Shown here piece by piece: positions 17,370 to 24,488 of a DNA stretch of 32,343 bases. The notes beneath the pieces are model-generated. The model did no database searches. It worked only from the letters and a program-made list of their open reading frames with translations, and had not been told where the DNA came from. Both the position numbers and the translations under genes were made by a program. The stretch is taken from contig CAVERH010000032.1 of NCBI GenBank assembly GCA_963618065.1, positions 1 through 32,343 on the forward strand, read 5' to 3'. Every line of letters starts with the position of its first letter. Position 1 is the stretch's first letter. This stretch comes from Suilimivivens sp963618065 (GTDB lineage: Bacteria > Bacillota > Clostridia > Lachnospirales > Lachnospiraceae).

Positions 17370-18388
17370 AAGTCTACACCCTTTTCACCGGCAATGACAG
17401 TTCCAACCACATAGCCTTCTTCTCCGGCCTCCTTGATTGCTGCAAGTACCCTGTCCTGATCCGCAGGATCAATTGCCAGCACCATGCCAAGTCCCATATT
17501 AAAGGTATTGTACATCATCTTTTCTTCAATCTTTCCGGTCTTCTGTAACAATTTAAAAATCGGAAGCACCGGATAGCTGTCCTTCTGTACCTGCGCACGT
17601 ACGCCGTCCGGAAGCATACGGGGAATATTTTCATAGAAGCCGCCGCCGGTAATATGGCTGCAGCCCTTTATCGTTACACCGGCATCCTTAATCGCCTTTA
17701 AGGTCTTCACATAAATCCTGGTCGGTGCAATTAACGCTTCTCCCAGGGTTGTGCCAAGCTCATCATAATAGGTAGCAAGGGACTCCTTCGTCATTTCAAA
17801 CACCTTACGGACCAGAGAAAATCCATTGCTATGTACACCGGAAGAAGCAATGCCGATTAACACATCGCCTGCCTTGATATCTGCTCCGGTAATGAGATCC
17901 TTACGGTCTACCACACCGACTGCAAAGCCAGCAAGATCATATTCATCCTCCGGCATCAGTCCCGGATGCTCTGCGGTTTCTCCACCGATCAGGGCTGCTC
18001 CTGCCAGCTTGCAGCCTTCCGCAACACCCTTTACAATTGTAGCAATCTTCTCCGGATAGTTCTTTCCACATGCAATATAGTCAAGGAAAAACAGGGATTC
18101 TCCACCGGCACAAGCCACATCGTTCACACACATGGCAACAGCATCAATTCCGATCGTGTCATGTCTGTCCATTAAGAACGCCAGCTTCACCTTCGTACCA
18201 CAGCCGTCGGTTCCGGACAATAATACCGGATCCTCCATATCTTTAATGTTCTTTAAGGAAAAGGCTCCCGAAAAACCGCCCAGTCCACCAAGAACCTCTG
18301 GTCTCATCGTTTCCTTCACATACTTTTTCATTAATTCTACGGATTCATATCCTGCTTCGATATCCACACCGGCTGTCTTGTAGTCCAT
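17363..18388 (-). CDS. purM: Phosphoribosylformylglycinamidine cyclo-ligase (PurM)
   Basis: PurM closes the imidazole ring to give AIR, using ATP. The 341-residue protein shows the family's GTDGCGTKVKLAF and DAVAMCVNDVACAGGESLFFLDY signatures, then LIGGETAEHPG and the SSGVHSNGFSLVR strand. It lies 59 nt after purE and overlaps purN by 7 nt. The short purE-purM gap contains the AAGGAG-type ribosome site and an AT-rich stretch but no clear terminator, so the four purine genes probably form one transcript. Confidence 0.97.
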   Translation of the reverse strand: MDYKTAGVDIEAGYESVELMKKYVKETMRPEVLGGLGGFSGAFSLKNIKDMEDPVLLSGTDGCGTKVKLAFLMDRHDTIGIDAVAMCVNDVACAGGESLFFLDYIACGKNYPEKIATIVKGVAEGCKLAGAALIGGETAEHPGLMPEDEYDLAGFAVGVVDRKDLITGADIKAGDVLIGIASSGVHSNGFSLVRKVFEMTKESLATYYDELGTTLGEALIAPTRIYVKTLKAIKDAGVTIKGCSHITGGGFYENIPRMLPDGVRAQVQKDSYPVLPIFKLLQKTGKIEEKMMYNTFNMGLGMVLAIDPADQDRVLAAIKEAGEEGYVVGTVIAGEKGVDLC

Positions 18389-18447
18389 ATCATTCTCCTT
18401 TTTGTTTTATCCATAGTTTACATAATATTATTATGGTTAATTAAAAC

Positions 18448-18951
18448 TCATTCATAATTCGCATATCCAACCTGCTGCAGCTTCGCGTCCTTGTCCTCTA
18501 CCTGCTTCTTCAGGTTCTCAATATAGGTCTCAATCTTTGCAAGCATCTCCTCATCCCCGATTGCCAGCATCTTCGCTGCAAGAATAGCTGCGTTCTTCGC
18601 ACCATCAATGGCAACGGTCGCAACAGGAATTCCGGGAGGCATCTGCATAATGGAGAACACGGCATCCATTCCTTCCAGATTCTTACCGGAAAGCGGAACA
18701 CCGATTACCGGAAGCGGAAATAATGCGGCACACATTCCGGGAAGTGCTGCTGCCATGCCCGCACCTGCGATCATCACCTTAATTCCACGCTCCTTCGCTG
18801 TTCTCGTCCATTCAATTAACAGATCCGGTTCCCGATGAGCGGAAATAATTCTCATCTCATATTCGATCCCCAGTTCCTCCAGCATTGCTGCTGCGTTGCT
18901 CATTACCTTAAGGTCCGAGTCGCTGCCCATCACAATTCCTACCTTTGGCAT
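18448..18951 (-). CDS. purE: N5-carboxyaminoimidazole ribonucleotide mutase (PurE, class I)
   Basis: Class I PurE moves the carboxyl group of N5-CAIR to give CAIR. The 167-residue protein has the substrate loop GSDSDL (residues 9-14), SAHREPD (37-43) and the glycine-rich strand AGAGMAAALPGM, followed by GVPLSGKNLEGMDAVFSIMQMPPGIPV. Class I enzymes normally need PurK, which is not in this window. It is the first gene of the purine run, with AGGAGGAGAAAG before the ATG and a good promoter about 45 nt upstream. purF, purL, purC and purH are absent from the window. Confidence 0.97.
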   Translation of the reverse strand: MPKVGIVMGSDSDLKVMSNAAAMLEELGIEYEMRIISAHREPDLLIEWTRTAKERGIKVMIAGAGMAAALPGMCAALFPLPVIGVPLSGKNLEGMDAVFSIMQMPPGIPVATVAIDGAKNAAILAAKMLAIGDEEMLAKIETYIENLKKQVEDKDAKLQQVGYANYE

Positions 18952-18993
18952 TTCTTTCTCCTCCTGTAATTGACGCTTATCTCATCATCTAAA

Positions 18994-19022
18994 ATGATAT
19001 ACGAATTATCTCTTCATTGCAA
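18994..19022 (-). promoter_or_regulatory. Promoter of the purE-purM-purN-purD operon
   Basis: On the minus strand, -35 TTGCAA (19017-19022) and -10 TATCAT (18994-18999) are separated by 17 nt. Transcription would start near 18987, leaving a leader of about 36 nt. That is too short for a purine riboswitch, and none is seen. Confidence 0.6.
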
Positions 19023-19027
19023 GAAAA

Positions 19028-19042
19028 ACGAAATATTTTCGT
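19028..19042. promoter_or_regulatory. 15-bp palindrome next to the purE promoter, possible operator
   Basis: The sequence ACGAAATATTTTCGT is a perfect palindrome with a 3-nt centre, 5 nt upstream of the purE -35. Together with its flank (19024-19036, AAAAACGAAATAT) it matches 11 of 13 positions of the Bacillus PurBox AWWWCCGAACWWT. A second similar half lies at 18997-19009. Their spacing and orientation differ from the Bacillus arrangement, so a PurR role is only a suggestion. Confidence 0.35.
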
Positions 19043-19044
19043 AA

Positions 19045-21165
19045 CTATTGAGGACTTTCCTGATCAAACGGAGCATTCAGCTCCTCACAGCCTGCAAGAA
19101 CAAATCTTCCTTCTTCAATAATCGGAATGACTTCCTCTGTCGTTGTCACCACGCTCACTTCTCCCAGTTCATCATACGGAATCGTAATATCCGTATGGCA
19201 GTTAAAGTAGGCCTTGCGGCTGTCCTCCTTACGTTTGATGGAGCATTCGTTGTCCTTGGCAATAATCTCTTTTCCATCCGGATTGAAAAGACGCACCTCT
19301 TCACTGTGGGAATAGCACGTATCCCCTACCGCAAAGTGAGGACCCGTTTTCTCTGCAATCAGAATCGGGAGCTTATCCTCGATATGGTATTTTCTTGCTG
19401 CCATAAATGCGGTCGTGTTCGTTCCGATCGCAAACTCCCCGATCGGAAGCGTCTCATGGTGGAACAGGATATTGTCCTTAATCAGCTTCCGGTTTTCTTC
19501 TTCGGCTGCAAAGTTTGCACAACTGTAATCGGTCACCTTGCCATTCTCAAACCGTAAGGTCAGATCCTTATATTCCAGTTCTTCTAAATAAACATGACTT
19601 ACATGAAGGATTCCTTCTGTTCCGGTCAGTACCGGAGAAGTAAACACTTCCCCAACCGGGATATTCACATCAGCCACACAGTTCTCAAAATTCGTTTCCC
19701 TGTCCGGATTCTGCAGGGTATGAAGCATCACCTTCATGTTGGTACGGTTTCCGTTCATTCCCTTTACCATCACATATTTGCCCTGATCGAGCACATCAAT
19801 AATCTTCTGCTGGATCCGCTGATATAACTGATAATCGAGAGTATTGATCCGGATCACTGCATCGAAAATCTCCGGATACCGGTCTTCACCGTCTTCCTGT
19901 CCCGAAGCAATCTCAGTCACCGGGAATGCAATGATCGTAAAACTCCGCTCTTCCCCATGAATGTAATTGTTCTGCAGTTCTCCGGCTGACGCTGCATATT
20001 CCACCAGCATCTGCTGCTGTTCTTTGGATAAATGCAGTGCCTGCTTCTGACTGACTAACTCTACCGACTTTTCGCCGAATACTTCCACTACCGCAGGACC
20101 TCCAAAGGTGCCGGCCTGTTCCTTATATTCCTCATAGGCTTCCTTCAGGGCTTCGAGCCTCACCTGCAAAAGCGCTTTATCCAATATAAGCGCCTGATCG
20201 TCCTTGTGGTCAAAATCATACTGCTTATTGGGAATACCGCCATAATACCCGATCCGGCTCATCCCTCTGCCTTCCAGTACCGAAGTCGTTGCCCGGTAAA
20301 TGGTTGATTCCAGTCCGATCTTCCGGAAATTCTGCACGGCTCTGCGGATCATCCGTTCAAACCCAAGGCTGTAACGGATGTTTACGATCTTTTTCTTCGT
20401 AATATCCTTATTTCCTACCTCAAAGCCGATCCGGTAGCCTTCTGTATAGGTGTCTGCCATCTTCGCAATCGTCTCTTCCGGAAGGGTATTTAAGTAAGCC
20501 GCTGTTTTCAATTCATTGTCGGAAATGTATTCTCCAAAGTAATACAGATATCTCACATCGGAAAGGTCTGCTTCCTCGATAATCTTTCTCGCAAAATCCG
20601 CGTGGACATCCAGCATGTTCCGGATCTTCGTATGGTACGCTTCCCGGGTATAATCGCTGATATAGTAATACAGGGATTCCTTTAGGTGCTCCGGCTTTGG
20701 CAGATCAAACTGTCCTTCCTGTTTCTTACTTTCTTCCGTTTCTTCAAAGCTGCACCGGAAAGATCCGTAAATTTCAAGAAATAATTCCAGTCCCTTCACA
20801 AGATCCTCGTCCCTGCCCTCATAGGTATAGGGAATCATGGCACGGAGCTCTGCATATAAAAAGCACAGGATATTTCCGTACGCTTCTCCAAAGACCTGTG
20901 CACAATACTCCGGATTTCCAAAGCTTGTTCCGTAATGCTTCGGCAGGATATCCTTGAAAAGTGCATAATTGTTCTCCTGAAGCTGCACAAGATCCCACCT
21001 AAACAGTTCTCCGCTTTCTACAAGCTCCTGCTGTTTCATAAGCAGCAGCAGAAAATCTGCCGTCTTTTCAAAAAAGCCGGAAAAGCTTCCGACATTGCTC
21101 TCGTTTTTAATTTCTGTAATACGTCCCTTCGCCAGCTCCAGGCGTTCTTTAACCATCGAATTCAA
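19045..21165 (-). CDS. Long M29-type metallo-aminopeptidase
   Basis: The C-terminal half (about 400-700) shows features of M29 aminopeptidases (AmpS/PepS, two-metal enzymes): GEVFTSP (505-511), IGEFAIGTN (575-583, E577), EKTGPHFAVGD (605-615, H610), the CYSHSEE segment and a late NCHTDITIPY. The first 360 or so residues are helical, without signal peptide or recognisable domain, making this 706-residue protein much longer than typical M29 enzymes (about 370-410). The start is taken as TTG at 21165: AGGAG lies 10 nt upstream and the TTG overlaps the preceding stop as TTGA. An ATG three codons later is 19 nt from that site. The likely role is cytoplasmic peptide turnover; substrate specificity is unknown. 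Confidence 0.78.
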   Translation of the reverse strand: MNSMVKERLELAKGRITEIKNESNVGSFSGFFEKTADFLLLLMKQQELVESGELFRWDLVQLQENNYALFKDILPKHYGTSFGNPEYCAQVFGEAYGNILCFLYAELRAMIPYTYEGRDEDLVKGLELFLEIYGSFRCSFEETEESKKQEGQFDLPKPEHLKESLYYYISDYTREAYHTKIRNMLDVHADFARKIIEEADLSDVRYLYYFGEYISDNELKTAAYLNTLPEETIAKMADTYTEGYRIGFEVGNKDITKKKIVNIRYSLGFERMIRRAVQNFRKIGLESTIYRATTSVLEGRGMSRIGYYGGIPNKQYDFDHKDDQALILDKALLQVRLEALKEAYEEYKEQAGTFGGPAVVEVFGEKSVELVSQKQALHLSKEQQQMLVEYAASAGELQNNYIHGEERSFTIIAFPVTEIASGQEDGEDRYPEIFDAVIRINTLDYQLYQRIQQKIIDVLDQGKYVMVKGMNGNRTNMKVMLHTLQNPDRETNFENCVADVNIPVGEVFTSPVLTGTEGILHVSHVYLEELEYKDLTLRFENGKVTDYSCANFAAEEENRKLIKDNILFHHETLPIGEFAIGTNTTAFMAARKYHIEDKLPILIAEKTGPHFAVGDTCYSHSEEVRLFNPDGKEIIAKDNECSIKRKEDSRKAYFNCHTDITIPYDELGEVSVVTTTEEVIPIIEEGRFVLAGCEELNAPFDQESPQ

Positions 21166-21491
21166 TCTATATACGCTCCTGCAAATAAAATCAAACTAAG
21201 TGCAATAAAGGAAAGCACGTTCATTACAATTCCCAGAATCCGGAACAGCCAGAACTTCTCCTGTTCTTTTAAGGAAAGGATACCCAGAATCAGCCCGATT
21301 ACCATAAACACTGAGGCCAGTAACGCCGCCGTTGCCAGACGCGCCGATGGCTCTCCCTTATGCAGATACGAAAAATAGACCGCCGTCCCTAAGGTAATCA
21401 GGGAAAGCAGTCCTAATATGGTTGACATAATACCTTTTTGTGAATGAACTTTATTGGTAAAAATATATCCCTTTGTTCTGTTCCACATCAT
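21162..21491 (-). CDS. Small membrane protein, DUF6142-like
   Basis: The 109-residue protein has a short polar N-terminus and three hydrophobic segments (about 22-41, 50-70 and 83-106), with no catalytic motif. It resembles the DUF6142 family of uncharacterised Clostridial membrane proteins, though this is by memory of the family. Its AAGGA ribosome site overlaps the stop codon of the 50-residue gene upstream, and its own stop overlaps the aminopeptidase start, so all three are translationally coupled. The three may act together, but no function can be stated. Confidence 0.78.
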   Translation of the reverse strand: MMWNRTKGYIFTNKVHSQKGIMSTILGLLSLITLGTAVYFSYLHKGEPSARLATAALLASVFMVIGLILGILSLKEQEKFWLFRILGIVMNVLSFIALSLILFAGAYID

Positions 21492-21500
21492 TTTCGTTCC

Positions 21501-21653
21501 TTAGAAGATTATTTTGGACTTGCTGCTTAACAGTCTCGCTCCATTCACAATCATCATTACACCACAGGCAAGCCCTACGACCAGGGAAACGACTCCTAAT
21601 GCAATACTAAAGGCTCCGGTGTTGTTCATCGTCTTATATACTTTCTCATCCAT
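21501..21653 (-). CDS. 50-residue single-pass membrane protein
   Basis: This short gene encodes MDEKVYKTMNNTGAFS followed by a hydrophobic helix (about residues 16-36, LGVVSLVVGLACGVMMIV) and a basic end, NGARLLSSKSKIIF. The ATG is preceded by GAGAGGTAGG. It begins 35 nt after pyrE, and its stop codon lies within the ribosome site of the following DUF6142-like gene. Codon use looks normal. The tight packing with neighbours on both sides makes it very likely to be real. By charge, the C-terminus is probably cytoplasmic. I do not recognise a family. Confidence 0.8.
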   Translation of the reverse strand: MDEKVYKTMNNTGAFSIALGVVSLVVGLACGVMMIVNGARLLSSKSKIIF

Positions 21654-21688
21654 AGGAATACCTACCTCTCTTTCCAAAATCTCGCAGC

Positions 21689-22366
21689 TTAATGTGCGCC
21701 ATACTCTTTATAATATGCATCAATTGCTTTCTTTATTTCATCGTCAATGACGATCTGTCCCTGACAGGGACGATTATACAGGTGCTCTACAACCTCATCC
21801 ATATTGACAATGGCTCTGGCATCAATGCCATACTTCTCCTTGATCTCATGGAGTGCACTCTTGTCACTCGATAATCCCCGTTCCATACGGTTTAAGGAAA
21901 CCATCAGTCCCTTAATCTCCACATCGGCCTGCGCCTTGATAATCGGGAAGGTCTCTTCAATGGACTTGCCGGAGGTGGTAACATCCTCGATCATCACCAC
22001 GCGGTCACCATCCTTTAATTTACTTCCTAATAAGATTCCGGTGTCTCCGTGATCCTTCACTTCCTTACGGTTCGAACAGTAACGGATATCCTTTCCGTAT
22101 AATTCACTGATCGCCATGGTCGTTGCTACCGAAAGGGGAATTCCCTTATAAGCAGGTCCAAATAATACGTCAAAATCAAGTCCGAAGTTGTCATGAATGG
22201 CCTTCGCATAATACTCGCCCAGCTTGCGAAGCTGTGTTCCCGTGACATATGCTCCCGCATTCATAAAAAAAGGAGATTTCCGTCCGCTCTTTAAAGTGAA
22301 ATCGCCAAATTTAAGCACCTGACTCTCCACCATAAACTCAATAAATTCCTGTTTGTAGCTTTCCAT
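21689..22366 (-). CDS. pyrE: Orotate phosphoribosyltransferase (PyrE)
   Basis: PyrE converts orotate and PRPP to orotidine monophosphate. The 225-residue protein has the PRPP-binding motif VVMIEDVTTSGKS (123-135), the flexible catalytic loop SNRKEVKDHGDTG and the PAYKGIPL strand. The ATG is preceded by AGGAGG. It is the first native gene downstream of the accessory island, and its partner pyrF lies 3.6 kb away on the other side. No clear promoter is visible in the roughly 50 nt between the last island fragment and the ribosome site, so pyrE may depend on transcription from the island. Confidence 0.96.
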   Translation of the reverse strand: MESYKQEFIEFMVESQVLKFGDFTLKSGRKSPFFMNAGAYVTGTQLRKLGEYYAKAIHDNFGLDFDVLFGPAYKGIPLSVATTMAISELYGKDIRYCSNRKEVKDHGDTGILLGSKLKDGDRVVMIEDVTTSGKSIEETFPIIKAQADVEIKGLMVSLNRMERGLSSDKSALHEIKEKYGIDARAIVNMDEVVEHLYNRPCQGQIVIDDEIKKAIDAYYKEYGAH

Positions 22367-22414
22367 TTTATTATAAACCTCCTATTTTATGCCATTTTGG
22401 GGTGTTTATCTGAT

Positions 22415-22606
22415 TCATTTTTGTGCTGCTGTGCCAATCATCTCGTAGCAAATGTATGTCTGAAACCATGATATCAAGCCTTTCTGATTCATCAGCAAAT
22501 CAAAAAGGTAAGCATAGATATACTTGTTTAGTATATCATCCTCCAGCTGCTTTTTCAACTGACAAATCGGTGCAAAGTCAACATTTCCAACCTTTTTGCG
22601 TAATCG
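22415..22606 (-). pseudogene. Gene fragment after the decayed excisionase
   Basis: A 63-codon open stretch runs in the same frame directly after the excisionase stop. It has no usable start near its beginning. The translated text (VDFAPICQLKKQL, then NKYIYAYLFDLLMNQKG, then FQTYICYEMIGTAAQK) has the composition of a real helical protein rather than random sequence. I do not recognise it. It is probably the remaining C-terminal part of a mobile-element gene. It fills most of the gap between the excisionase remnant and pyrE. Confidence 0.45.
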
Positions 22607-22801
22607 CTAACATATATCACATTGTTTCGTTATCAATCCATTCAATTTTTTCTTATTGGCATACCAACGATTGCCAATTTGAACTCCAAAACCATTGTAA
22701 CCTCTCACAGGTTCTCTTGCTTTTGTCTTTCCAATTCCAAGATAATCACATACTTCCTGAATATTTAATAAAATCTTGCTATTTAGTGTCTGCTGAACTT
22801 T
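22607..22801 (-). pseudogene. Decayed excisionase-like (Xis) HTH gene
   Basis: The minus-strand reading KILLNIQEVCDYLGIGKTKA, then NGFGVQIGNRWYANKKKL and a TGT-TAG end, is the winged-helix excisionase type of DNA-binding protein found beside integrases of Tn916-like elements. The reading frame has no start codon. An AGGAGAG ribosome site lies just upstream, but the codon at the expected start is ATA (22804-22806) in a different frame that stops eight codons later. The gene therefore appears to have lost its start and acquired a frameshift. No integrase gene remains in the window. It marks the island as the remnant of an integrated element. Confidence 0.7.
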
Positions 22802-22811
22802 CTATAAAAAC

Positions 22812-22994
22812 CACTCTCCTAAAAATTTCATTGAAATAAAGAAGCCGAACCGCTTCAAAGATTTGCTACATAAAATTATCAGTAAAGCAGAAGATTTGAT
22901 GTTTGTATTATTCCAGAAGATTCCTGAGAACCACATTCCATCTTCCCTTATGAAGTGGATGGAACATTATACCGATAAAAGGTTATCAGAATGA
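22812..22994 (+). pseudogene. Plus-strand gene fragment, probably mobile-element derived
   Basis: A 60-codon open stretch on the plus strand reads KKPNRFKDLLHKIISKAEDL, then LFQKIPENHIPSSLMKWMEH and YTDKRLSE before a stop. It lacks an upstream ATG with a ribosome site. The text looks like a genuine amphipathic protein and recalls small unnamed proteins of Firmicute mobile elements; that resemblance is from memory and unverified. It points away from the excisionase remnant. Nothing else is seen between it and the PIN toxin stop at 23042. Confidence 0.4.
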
Positions 22995-23041
22995 AAAGGT
23001 CAGCTAGAAAGATGTATCTCTTTCCGTTGGTGCTTTGTTTA

Positions 23042-23455
23042 TTATAGTCTTAAGTATTCACTTGGCAGAATTGCCTTTATATCTGATACAGAATAATCGG
23101 GCACATTTCTTGTCACAATATATTCAGCACCATAACTCTTTGCACATTCCATTTGTAAACAATCCTCAAAATCAGAAAATTCTTCATTTGCAAGACCAGA
23201 TAATAATTTTGCTTTGTCTACACCCTCTACATCAAAAATCGTACATAGGTTTGATAATATTTCTCTTCTTTCCTTAGCAGTATAATCTTTCCTTAGTATA
23301 AAAAACATATTAGAAATAGAATGAGCTGCAATGCAACCTTTTGTATATCCATCAGTACATGACAAGACTACTTTCTTTGCCTCCTCGAAGAAGGGTTCTC
23401 TTTCAAGAAGATAATCAAGTAATACATTGGTATCAATCAAAATTTTACCTACCAT
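23042..23455 (-). CDS. PIN-domain ribonuclease toxin (VapC-like)
   Basis: The 137-residue protein is a PIN-domain nuclease, the toxin class that cleaves RNA in VapBC-type systems. It has the N-terminal ILIDTNVLLDYL (D8, N10), the central AAHSISNMFFILRK helix, the acidic pair in FSDFEDCLQ (D95, D98) and the TRNVPDY strand (N117). All expected metal-binding regions are present, so it looks intact. The ATG has GGAGG 7 nt upstream and overlaps the antitoxin gene by 11 nt, the usual toxin-antitoxin layout. It is the last intact gene of the island before the decayed region. Confidence 0.87.
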   Translation of the reverse strand: MVGKILIDTNVLLDYLLEREPFFEEAKKVVLSCTDGYTKGCIAAHSISNMFFILRKDYTAKERREILSNLCTIFDVEGVDKAKLLSGLANEEFSDFEDCLQMECAKSYGAEYIVTRNVPDYSVSDIKAILPSEYLRL

Positions 23456-23669
23456 ATTTATCCTCCCTATAAGAAGCTAATTCTGCATCATCATCTGTAA
23501 CAGTTCCCTTTTTTCGTAACTGCTCTAATCTTGCAAAGGCTTCTTTCCTTTCCTTATTAGAATCATTGTATAATCCATTTACCCCCTGCATAATCTGAAT
23601 TACAAAGGTCAACTTATCTTCTGGTACTCTTTCCAATAATTTAATAGCTTCCATTCTCGTTGCTGTCAT
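23445..23669 (-). CDS. Probable antitoxin of the PIN toxin
   Basis: This small 74-residue, charged protein is encoded directly upstream of the PIN toxin with an 11-nt overlap. The N-terminal part (MTATRMEAIKLLERVPEDKL) is helical, and the C-terminal part (GTVTDDDAELASYREDKYGR) is polar and probably unfolded until it wraps the toxin. The ATG has AGGAGG 8 nt upstream. It lacks an obvious AbrB or Phd domain, so its fold class is not certain. Gene order and overlap are the main evidence for the antitoxin call. Confidence 0.75.
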   Translation of the reverse strand: MTATRMEAIKLLERVPEDKLTFVIQIMQGVNGLYNDSNKERKEAFARLEQLRKKGTVTDDDAELASYREDKYGR

Positions 23670-23700
23670 AGGTCATACCTCCTTTTGGTTTGGGGATGAT

Positions 23701-24033
23701 TTATTTGTCTGCATTCCTCTTTGCGTTCCTTGCTTTTGTTTCTTCTGATTTCTTCTGTGCAGCCTTTTTCTCTTCCTCTGTCATATTTCGTTTTAATTTT
23801 CCTTTTTCATCTTCTGGATAATCAATCACATATTCTATTCCGTCTGCCTTATCTTTCAAAATCAAATTCATTTCCAATGCATCCGCAATTTCCACTAATT
23901 CAAGAGAAGAGAATTTATCCCTACTCATTTTGTTACTCAAATTCTGACTTGTAATATTTATTTCTTCTGCAAGTTCTATCTGCGATTTTCCCTTTGCCTC
24001 TAATATATCCATAATAACTGTCGTTACTGACAT
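23701..24033 (-). CDS. Small helix-turn-helix protein with a lysine-rich tail
   Basis: The 110-residue protein has an XRE-like helix-turn-helix at about 15-45 (IELAEEINITSQNLSNKMSR), a short strand region (MNLILKDKADGIEYVIDYPE) and a highly charged tail rich in Lys and Glu (about 75-110). The start at 24033 (MSVTTVIMDIL) is chosen because a TGAGG site lies 10 nt upstream. A TTG three codons earlier is too close to the site. It sits 31 nt before the antitoxin and 23 nt after the HNH gene, so it may be co-transcribed with the toxin-antitoxin pair and help regulate it. Proteins of this kind occur in mobile elements. Confidence 0.75.
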   Translation of the reverse strand: MSVTTVIMDILEAKGKSQIELAEEINITSQNLSNKMSRDKFSSLELVEIADALEMNLILKDKADGIEYVIDYPEDEKGKLKRNMTEEEKKAAQKKSEETKARNAKRNADK

Positions 24034-24056
24034 ATCAATCAAACCTCATTATGTTT

Positions 24057-24485
24057 TCACCTCCAATTATACTTGCTATTCCTCATTTTTTCAAGGTCTG
24101 GTCGATCCCACTTGTTACATGATAATAACAGTTTATGTGCAATTTTCCATTTTAATCTATGCGTTGCATTTTTCTCCATCTGATACATATAGATTTCCGT
24201 TACCTTCTGGAATAGGTCAGCTGGTAATATAGAGCCTTTCATCTGATTGCACTGATAACAACATGATTGCAGATTTTCCACTTCATCAGCTCCCTTTTGA
24301 TTCAATGGAATTATATGATCTAATGTCATTTCAGAAAATGCTAAATGTTTTCCGCATATAGTACACCTGCCATTTGCGTTATTAATAGATAAATTTCCGC
24401 ACATCAATGGATATATGACGAGGGGAATAAGTATCTCTAAATTTTGATACTTATCCCCCTCAAACCCAGCATCCTGTAAATACAT
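24057..24485 (-). CDS. HNH endonuclease
   Basis: The 142-residue protein has a complete HNH nuclease core: zinc ligands C41 and C44 (RCTICGK), the D56-H57 pair in LDHIIPL, N71 (NLQSC) and C76/C79 with N80 (CYQCNQMKG). Such small HNH proteins are DNA nickases or nucleases common in phages and mobile elements. The first ATG (24485) follows the LysM stop by 3 nt but has no ribosome site. The next in-frame ATG (24404, MCGNLS) also lacks one and would give 115 residues. A strong 16-bp hairpin covers codons 9-22 between these two starts. The true start is therefore uncertain, and the first 27 residues may not be translated. Confidence 0.72.
   Translation of the reverse strand: MYLQDAGFEGDKYQNLEILIPLVIYPLMCGNLSINNANGRCTICGKHLAFSEMTLDHIIPLNQKGADEVENLQSCCYQCNQMKGSILPADLFQKVTEIYMYQMEKNATHRLKWKIAHKLLLSCNKWDRPDLEKMRNSKYNWR
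24420..24461 (-). repeat. 16-bp hairpin in the 5' part of the HNH gene
   Basis: The arms 24420-24435 and 24446-24461 pair over all 16 positions in minus-strand RNA (GAGGGGGATAAGTATC with GATACTTATTCCCCTC, one G-U pair) around a 10-nt loop. On the plus strand that same position is an A-C mismatch, so the structure is better as minus-strand RNA. No U-tract follows. Confidence 0.65.
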
Positions 24486-24488
24486 TTT

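Noticed and set aside
18952..19044. Purine riboswitch upstream of purE
   Set aside because: The predicted leader is only about 36 nt, and no conserved riboswitch core or terminator pair is present.
22423..22839. Plus-strand open frame of 138 codons in the island
   Set aside because: The minus strand of the same region encodes the recognisable excisionase remnant and its follower. The plus-strand text has no family resemblance and no ribosome site.
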